Origin: Rotaria macrura
Taxonomy: Eukaryota; Rotifera; Eurotatoria; Philodinida; Philodinidae
Length of the DNA: 64,000 nt
NCBI GenBank assembly: GCA_900239685.1
Contig: OENT01000146.1
Coordinates: 123,408 to 187,407, forward strand
Direction: 5' to 3'
In this document: piece after piece, positions 59,701 to 64,000 of the stretch
Layout of the letters: each line of letters opens with the position of its first letter
How positions within the stretch are numbered: the stretch's first letter is position 1
Notes under the pieces: generated by a model
Told to the model about the DNA's origin: nothing
Seen by the model: only the letters and a program-made list of their open reading frames with translations
The model's database searches: none
Made by a program: the position numbers and the translations under genes

Positions 59701-60565
59701 CTCACCTAATACAGTAATCATTTTACTTCCATAAAGTTCATTTCATCAAGTACTATTCATATCTAAGTACAGCATTTTTCTAATATAGTTTTTTAGTAAA
59801 TATTTCACCGTCAAATTACTATGCATATTCTAGTTCTTTGAAAATAATATTTAATTGATTTTTTACGCTCTTAATTATAATATAGACTGCCTCTTTCATT
59901 GTTCTCCGGCACGATAACATTGTATATTTCATTCAGTGAATGAAACTGAATTTTAGACTATCATAAGATAACTGTTCTTTAGAAATTTACGAAAGTTGGA
60001 TAACATCTTATGTTAAGATATCTTTCGGCCATTCATTTCTGTTTTGTTGTTACTTTCATATAGAAAAGAAATCGATAAAGACTTCGATTCATACTATACT
60101 GAATGAAAAAAACAAGACAAAGTCTGTCCTTTGTTCTGAAGAATATTATAATTGATAATTCTAACAAAATACACTGTCTGATTAAGATAAGCGGTTTTCT
60201 GTCATTTTTATTTTTGCTCTTTTTCTCATCTCTGATTTCTTCCATTACGATATTCGCTGATCCTCATTGAATGTTGTTTTTCCTTGTGAAGAAAGAGTTA
60301 TTTTTCATCATTTCTAGATTCTAGATAAACTTCTATGAACACATTCATTCCGAGAACAGAATCGGCACGAAGGAGGAAAACTATCGGCTTTTCTATATTG
60401 AAAGCGCTTCAGCCTGCAACAGGAAGAAAGGGCAAAAAACGACGAGAAAAAAAAAGGAAAAAGAAAAATTATTTTTTTTTTGCTAATTTTTCCTTTAGTT
60501 TTCTTCATGTCATTCGTCACACTGTTGGAGAAAAGTATAGCGTATAGTGTAAAAACAGAACGATC
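56717..60565. other. Intergenic region, 3.85 kb
   Basis: This contains the 3' UTR of the RRM gene (candidate AATAAA at 57438-57443) and the 7B2 promoter. Apart from the weak - strand ORF at 58384-58707 I see no gene. The DNA is AT-rich with T-runs. Confidence 0.5.
58384..58707 (-). other. Weak - strand ORF, possible exon or gene remnant
   Basis: The frame of 107 codons begins MQLGLGLKLTTFVFLVHWKN and continues with GKERKQYTRVENLNELKENL. The segment around 58,545-58,665 is more GC-rich than its flanks and is bounded by an acceptor-like TATTTTTAG and a donor-like GTGATC. The opening is faintly reminiscent of the N-terminus of ABCA-type transporters (LLLWKN), but nothing downstream supports that. 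No partner exons were found. Confidence 0.2.
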
Positions 60566-61440
60566 ATGTGGTACAGTCTATCAACATTCACTACAGCAGC
60601 ATTTATATTAATTCTAAGTAAAAGTGTTCGAGCAACAGATTGGATTGATTATGCTGAACCATCATCCAATGTTGATACCACATTCGATGACGATTCAGAT
60701 CAATATCTTAGTGCATTGACACGCGATGAAGAACAAGAGATACATAGTCCATTCATAACCGGCTATAAATATGTATCAGGTAATAGTCAATACATGATAT
60801 AATAATCAATACTAATGAAAATGTTCGATTTAGGTGGAGCAGGTGAAGGTCGACAACATCTTAGTCCTAGTGGTGAAATACCAAATCATCCTGAAGTTAA
60901 AACTGACGAAGAACTTCCATCGTATTGTGACCCACCTAATCCATGTCCGTTGGGTTTTGAAGGTAAAACGAATGAAAACAAATATTCAAAATCAATTACG
61001 TCTATCTCTATAGCCGATGATTGTGACACATCATCAATGTCAAAATTTACAGCTGAATACAGTCGATTATATCAAGCCGGACAAGATTGTCAATGTGACA
61101 ACGATCATGATGAATGCTTTTTGAATAATATAATGGTAAACGGAAAATTTTCATCATTCAAATTATGTTTATTCTCTTTCTTTTTGTCCAGTATACTGTA
61201 CCACCGCATAGTTCGTCAAACATTATTTTGAAGCGTGCCCGACGGGTTCGACGAGTAATAGTATTCATCATGTATATTTTTTTCATTAAACAAAAAAATC
61301 CTTGTCTATTCTAGGACACTCGCCGTAAACAAAATGTAGAAAATGCTACAAAAACTTCATCGAACCGCAATCGTTTTCATCAAGGACACACATTACGATT
61401 TCACGTTGCTAAAAAATCTCCAATAAGTATGACATCATAA
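60566..61440 (+). CDS. SCG5: Neuroendocrine protein 7B2 (secretogranin V)
   Basis: 7B2 is a secretory-pathway chaperone that prevents aggregation of pro-PC2 and enables its maturation; its cleaved C-terminal peptide inhibits PC2. Five exons (60566-60779, 60834-60962, 61014-61135, 61192-61254, 61315-61440) give 217 aa (human about 212). A signal peptide covers about residues 1-23 (hydrophobic TAAFILILS). The family core is [20 protein letters not shown] followed by the signature PPNPCP at 105-110 and TAEYSR at 127-132. A furin-type site KRARRVRR (169-176) separates the C-terminal peptide, whose VAKKSP (KK at 209-210) matches the inhibitory VAKKS of vertebrate 7B2. Five cysteines (103, 109, 118, 140, 142) plus C149 make this Cys-richer than the vertebrate form as I recall it. 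Its presence implies a PC2 convertase elsewhere in the genome. Confidence 0.93.
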
Positions 61441-62589
61441 ACTTTATGATACCCATGCACCTAATTCAATCAAAATACAATATTCAATAGCGCTAAGAAT
61501 ACGATGGAAATTTAAGAAGAAGAAAAATGACATATTCATTGCTACTTTTAGTTTGAAAAAGTATATTTATTTGAATGTAAATGATTAAATCCTAAAGATC
61601 AATTTGCTTTATTTTTCGTCTTGAGTTTATGAAACGATATCAATAAAATATGTTCTTCTTCGTAAAAATAACGTTCAATTAAAACTATGAACAAAAGTTG
61701 CTATCATATCGATTGTCCGACATGATTGTAGAAGTGTTGCATGAAAATAAAAAAACTGTTTTGTACAACATGGAACAAATCAGTTCAATTCTTTTAAATA
61801 TTATTTCGTTATCAGAGGAAATTTTTGACAGTGTCTTATAGTTAACTTCTACTGTTTAGTTTTACAAAAACTTTATGCATTACAATATTTTATCAATTCA
61901 ATGTTTACCCAAATCAAACCCATACAATGTTAAGTAGCTTGAAATTCAATGAACTCTCTGGTCTCCTAGTGGAATTCTTTTTTTTTAACCATAGGTCGCA
62001 AGTGATAAATCTAAATATATTCATAATTGTTTATTAATATTTTGCATATTAAAATGACCTCTACATATTAGACTTGACGTCATAGAATTATAATAATGAT
62101 AATGGCATAAATTTACAAAGAAGAATATGTCTAGTAAAAAAAAACTGTTCTTCGTCGTATAGCATCGAGTTTTCACTGTTCATGTATGTAATGATTGTAT
62201 ATCTCCATAGAAGTATAGGATATAACCGAGTCGTCTAATGGCAGATATTAGCAAATATATACAAAATAGTTATGAAGAAAGTTTTTCCATTAGTACACAA
62301 TTATAATAAACGAAATTTTCTTTACAAGTGAATCGAAAGATTTGAAAATATCACACATTTTCAACAAGAATGTTTGACACAAATTAAAATCAGTAACTAG
62401 ATTGTAAGTGCACAAAAAAAGTACAAGTACGAAAAATTATTGTTAAACATACACGTATGAATGGATTTATTTGATGAGTTAAATCTGAATACAAACTATT
62501 GATATTCAATAAAAATGATTTGCGCTTTTATTGAGTTGCTAGCACTAATGTTTCTACACATGTAATGATATAATTTGTCTTGTTTAAAC
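61441..62589. other. Intergenic region after 7B2
   Basis: This holds the 7B2 3' UTR and presumably the promoter of the next gene. It is AT-rich and I see no other feature. Confidence 0.6.
61642..61647 (+). terminator. Probable 7B2 polyadenylation signal
   Basis: AATAAA about 200 nt after the 7B2 stop codon. Confidence 0.5.
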
Positions 62590-62979
62590 ATGGCATTACA
62601 AACAAAAGTGCGCGATCTTCTTGTGACAGGTATTTCAACTAAATTTCCCTATCAAAACTCTTATACTAATTCGACAAATGAGCAAAATCAATTTAATCAA
62701 CAATCCAATGGATGTTTGTTCGATCCACATTGTCCGGAATGTATTCGCGATTTGTGGGGACCATTATTATCACCTTTTGCCTATTTAATCAAACAAAATG
62801 CCGAATATTTTAATGAAATTATCATGCGAATGGGACAAAATGAAGTCAATGTTACACCAAAGCCTTCTTCAAAATTATCATTACGTCCACCGAAGCTCGA
62901 ATATGATGATCATAAATTTCTGGCAACCGTTGGTATATATGCTTTTCGTTCATCAAAAATTGGTTGGTTAATGACTTGG
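62590..62979 (+). CDS. First exon of an unrecognised gene
   Basis: An ATG at 62590, with an in-frame stop shortly upstream, opens 130 codons ending in TGG before a GTGAGA donor (phase 0). The protein begins MALQTKVRDLLVTGISTKFP. It has an Asn/Gln-rich stretch (about residues 22-40), then a cysteine cluster in CLFDPHCPECIRDLWGP, and ends KFLATVGIYAFRSSKIGWLM. The last two segments look conserved and folded. Without splicing, the frame would stop nine codons further on at 63007-63009. I do not recognise the family, and no continuation exon is convincing before the window ends. Confidence 0.6.
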
Positions 62980-64000
62980 GTGAGACTATCGTTGCTTAAA
63001 GAGTATTGAATCAAAACATTTCTAGACACTGTATTCATCCATCTTTCTCCATCTAGACACAATTGTGCACTTAGTTGAAACTTAGAAACATTGTTTCTAC
63101 AACTGAAGTAATCTTTGAAACTTTACTTTGTAAAGAATTTCAAGGTCGATATTGGTTAGGAACATTCACGTTTATTTTAGACCCCTTAAAAACATCTCGA
63201 ACTAGAAAAAAAAACAAAACTAGAGATTTTTCTAATTTCTATTAATCTAGAGTTGTAAGTTACCAGGTTAATTATCTTGTCGAAGATGATAAACATTGTT
63301 AGATGATTCATTCGTTGAATAGAATGGAAGTTTCGCTACCTAACTCTATGTTGTGAAGTTAGTTCTTATTTTTGTTTTGTTAAAACAAGGGCCCCTTTCA
63401 ATGTAACTTGACTTGTGATTATCAAATGAGACGAAAGATGAGCTACTTTTTATATTTGAGAAAAAAAAGACCTAGCTTTTTTTTATTTTCAATTGTGACG
63501 ATTAGTGTTGTTAAAAAGTATTTGTCAAATTCTATTAGACCTAATTTTCTTTTCATGTCAAAGAACAATGTTTGAACTAGAAAGATTTTTACCACATATT
63601 GTTTTTCAACACACGTAAATACGACATGTCAAGAAAAAAAAAGTTCTTCCAACTTTCACTGTCGAGAAAGAACAGCGTCTTCTATTTTCCGTAAGTTTTC
63701 TTTATATCAGACATATATTCAATGAAACTTTTTCTAGCGTTAAGAGTGCTCTTTTATCATCTTGTATCAGTAGTTAAATTAACACTTAAAGATTCAATAT
63801 GTTAATCGTTTTTATTGAATGCTCATTTTACAATAAAAAAAACAAAGATGATTATTTGAATGATGTTATTCTGTTGAATTTCAATAATGTAAAGAACTTC
63901 GAATAAATATTGCAAAAGGAACTCAGTTTCTGCATAGTATATATATATGGGGTAATCCATGGGGTCTCAACCACTTTTTACATCGACTTTCTCCAAATTG
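62980..64000. other. Right edge, no supported gene
   Basis: AT-rich DNA, perhaps an intron of the preceding gene. The last 25 bases include GACTTTCTCC, similar to the repeat motif near 63-72 at the left edge. Confidence 0.5.

Noticed and set aside
59452-59721. - strand frame starting MITVLG, with a GTGAGC donor after six codons
   Set aside because: The donor is good, but no following exon in a compatible phase could be recognised.
60335-60547. 70-codon + strand frame just upstream of the 7B2 start
   Set aside because: It is Lys/Arg-rich from A-runs, has no signal peptide or family match, and overlaps the likely promoter and 5' UTR of 7B2.
1-64000. CRISPR arrays, prophage, operons or rRNA genes
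   Set aside because: The window is eukaryotic with spliced genes. No direct-repeat/spacer array or rRNA-like sequence was seen. tRNA genes cannot be excluded without a covariance scan.

Overview
This is nuclear DNA from an animal. It is AT-rich and carries many spliceosomal genes with clean GT-AG introns, often only 50-80 bp long. The gene content (a complete 24-repeat ankyrin, mitochondrial ATAD3 and the neuroendocrine chaperone 7B2) points to a bilaterian with a nervous system. A rotifer, possibly bdelloid, is my best guess from the compact introns and base composition, but nothing in the window proves it.

Layout. 1-700 is repeat-derived DNA with a 299-bp fold-back element. 1121-1330 holds the last two exons of an unrecognised + strand gene. 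From 2314 to 43862 on the - strand lies one very large ankyrin gene, whose 3' end converges on that gene. From 5' to 3' it has a short first exon (43746-43862), exons for 24 ANK repeats (35552-40658), a ZU5-ZU5-UPA module (29090-33501), a death domain (28610-28941), a run of disordered phase-1 exons (22703-28053), a single 13,469-bp exon (8081-21549) and a 4,887-bp terminal exon (2314-7200). The splice phases join without conflict into about 8,655 codons, or about 8,680 with four microexons. ATAD3 (47563-54459, - strand, 12 exons, 580 aa) follows. It is divergent, across an 800-bp gap, from a single-RRM Arg/Tyr/Pro/Gly-rich RNA-binding protein (55259-56716, + strand, 272 aa). After a long non-coding stretch come a 7B2/secretogranin-V gene (60566-61440, + strand, 217 aa) and the first exon of an unrecognised + strand gene (62590-62979).

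The genes do not form an operon or pathway. The window's main interest is the ankyrin. It is the giant, neuronal-type form of a membrane-cytoskeleton adaptor, with two huge acidic tail exons built by internal duplication. It also has microexons at sites where other ankyrins vary, and an exon-phase pattern that limits how the giant exon can be spliced. One dispersed repeat family occurs in an ankyrin intron and in an ATAD3 intron, and the second copy contains an assembly gap flanked by identical 39-bp sequences.

All gene models come from reading splice sites and frames by eye, without transcript data. Functional names for the ankyrin, ATAD3 and 7B2 rest on extended recognisable family sequence. 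Names for weaker items are marked as tentative.
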